In this document: in pieces, positions 62,920-64,000 of the stretch
Layout of the letters: each line of letters opens with the position of its first letter
Numbering within the stretch: position 1 is the first letter of the stretch
From: Tabrizicola piscis
GTDB lineage: Bacteria; Pseudomonadota; Alphaproteobacteria; Rhodobacterales; Rhodobacteraceae
DNA: 64,000 nucleotides
Assembly (NCBI RefSeq): GCF_003940805.1
Contig: NZ_CP034328.1
Location: 806,001-870,000, forward strand
Reading direction: 5' to 3'
The notes under the pieces: model-generated
Seen by the model: only the letters and a program-made list of their open reading frames with translations
Told to the model about the DNA's origin: nothing
Databases searched by the model: none
Position numbers and translations under genes: made by a program

Positions 62920-64000
62920 TCATACCATTCCGCGTCGCGCCCAGTAGCGCAAATCCGCGCAGCTTGAGATGAACCTTGCCATCGTGTCGCCGTCGTCGAT
63001 CAGGCCAAGGTCAAAGCAGCCGTCGTCAATCTTAGTGTCCAAGCCGGCACTCTGGAACAGTGCCTGAGCACTTGCGTGACCGATGAACTTGCCGTGCGCA
63101 AAGGCATCGCGCAGGAAAGTCTGGGCCTGGGGCATTTCGGCGACTGTCTTTTCATCATCCGCACCTAGGATCACGGCCACAGCGTCGAACAGAACGGATG
63201 GGCCGCCGGGAATGGAGAACTGCGCCTCGTGCAGGTCACCCCGGTCATCCAGCGCGCCCGTGACGCGGGGCGCGATGAGTTTCACCTTGCCCCCTGCGTC
63301 GGTGATGGCACTCGTCAGGCTATCCAGCACCGTTCCGTCAAAGCCGTTGCTGACCATCACGCCCATAACGCGGCCAGCAAAGCTGGTCGGTCCGTTGGCA
63401 AGAATGCTCAGTGCGGGCGATAGCACAAGGTCTTGCCGGGTTGGCCGCGCCGCCGTTGCCGGTGGCGGAAGTTCGGGCAGCCCAAGGCCACTTGCCACGC
63501 CCGAGGCAAGGTCTTCGTCTATGTTGCGAAGATGGCCGACCATGGCCGCGCGGATGCGGGTGTGCTCGCATTTCGACAGCTCGAACACCAGGGCATCGCG
63601 CAGGTGAGTCTGCTCGACCGGGGTTTGGCTAAGATAGAACTGCCGGGCCTGACTGTAGTGGTCGGCAAAGCTTTCCGCCCGGATGCGGACCTTTGCCCCC
63701 TCGACCGGGGCGGCATAGCTGACATAGCCCTGAAGCGGATCCTCGCGCGGGCCAACTTCAAAGCCGTTCGGCTCATACATAACCTGACCCTTGCGGTTGC
63801 CTTTCCGCATATGGCCGTCCTGTTGGAAGTTGTGCATCGGGCATCCCCGTGGGCGGTTGACCTCCAACTGGGTGAAGTTCGTGCTGCCAAGCCGCTTCAA
63901 CTGGGTGTCGAGGTACGAAAAGTTCCGCCCCTGCAACAGCGGGTCGTCGGAAAAGTCGATGCCGGGGATGACGTTCTGGGTGCAGAAGGCAACCTGTTCG
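62920..64000 (-). CDS. katE: Large-subunit catalase, C-terminal part (cut by window edge)
   Basis: The window holds the last roughly 360 residues of a haem catalase of the HPII type. The proximal haem Tyr lies in [32 protein letters not shown] follows. After a helical domain, the C-terminal flavodoxin-like extension is present ([31 protein letters not shown] and VFDLGLI-like ends). It decomposes hydrogen peroxide. The reading frame is open through position 64000, so the start lies outside. Confidence 0.92.
   Translation of the reverse strand, partial: EQVAFCTQNVIPGIDFSDDPLLQGRNFSYLDTQLKRLGSTNFTQLEVNRPRGCPMHNFQQDGHMRKGNRKGQVMYEPNGFEVGPREDPLQGYVSYAAPVEGAKVRIRAESFADHYSQARQFYLSQTPVEQTHLRDALVFELSKCEHTRIRAAMVGHLRNIDEDLASGVASGLGLPELPPPATAARPTRQDLVLSPALSILANGPTSFAGRVMGVMVSNGFDGTVLDSLTSAITDAGGKVKLIAPRVTGALDDRGDLHEAQFSIPGGPSVLFDAVAVILGADDEKTVAEMPQAQTFLRDAFAHGKFIGHASAQALFQSAGLDTKIDDGCFDLGLIDDGDTMARFISSCADLRYWARRGMV

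Overview
The window is GC-rich bacterial DNA that reads as an alphaproteobacterium of the Rhodobacterales (Rhodobacteraceae) type. The evidence is the RpoH sigma factor, a psd-pssA-pmtA phosphatidylcholine gene set, a DUF6476-type protein divergent from an RluA-family synthase, a ligase-associated exonuclease, an Anbu proteasome operon and many sugar/polyamine ABC transporters. This placement is an inference from gene content; no rRNA is present. One tRNA-Ser(GGA) is encoded.

Positions 1-31000 are mainly chromosomal. A leftward Anbu operon (ATP-grasp, alpha-E, transglutaminase, Anbu, small membrane protein) ends in three tandem hairpins. Next come a ligase-associated exonuclease and an ATP-dependent ligase split by an HxlR/isochorismatase pair, then a MacAB/FtsX-type export system, oligoendopeptidase F, a B12-binding regulator-like protein, a Gfo/Idh oxidoreductase, and the enzymes that make phosphatidylethanolamine and phosphatidylcholine. 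An outer-membrane barrel protein, rpoH, a pseudouridine synthase, and a polyamine-type ABC transporter bracketed by two amidases follow.

Positions 30000-36260 form a surface-glycan block: Gfo/Idh, CMP-nonulosonate synthetase and SDR on the + strand, facing neuC and two tandem, divergent Kdo-transferase (WaaA-like) genes on the - strand. The order resembles the legionaminate (ptm) module, but the synthase NeuB is not in view. Downstream of tRNA-Ser (36543-36632) lies a decayed mobile region to about 40630. It holds a serine-recombinase pseudogene, a DnaJ C-terminal fragment, a remarkable secreted low-complexity gene (9 x 12-residue and 46 x 5-residue repeats) and an IS6-type transposase remnant that supplies the end of that gene.

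Positions 40633-55976 look like one catabolic regulon without an obvious published counterpart. It has a cytoplasmic regulator made of a winged helix fused to a solute-binding protein, dehydrogenases, a PRISE-type reductase, a YciI protein, a sugar-type ABC transporter with a three-domain ATPase-permease fusion, an intradiol (probably hydroxyquinol) dioxygenase, a ketopantoate-reductase-like enzyme, a Pro-1 tautomerase-like protein and a VOC protein. Embedded are remains of lost beta-ketoadipate genes: a 61-residue stub of maleylacetate reductase and a 54-codon scar fusing the start of a CoA-transferase gene to the end of a thiolase gene. Positions 56000-64000 carry membrane/periplasmic proteins (ClpP-like, coiled-coil, PRC-barrel), VOC and ferritin-like proteins, DUF378 and the C-terminal part of a large-subunit catalase cut by the window edge.
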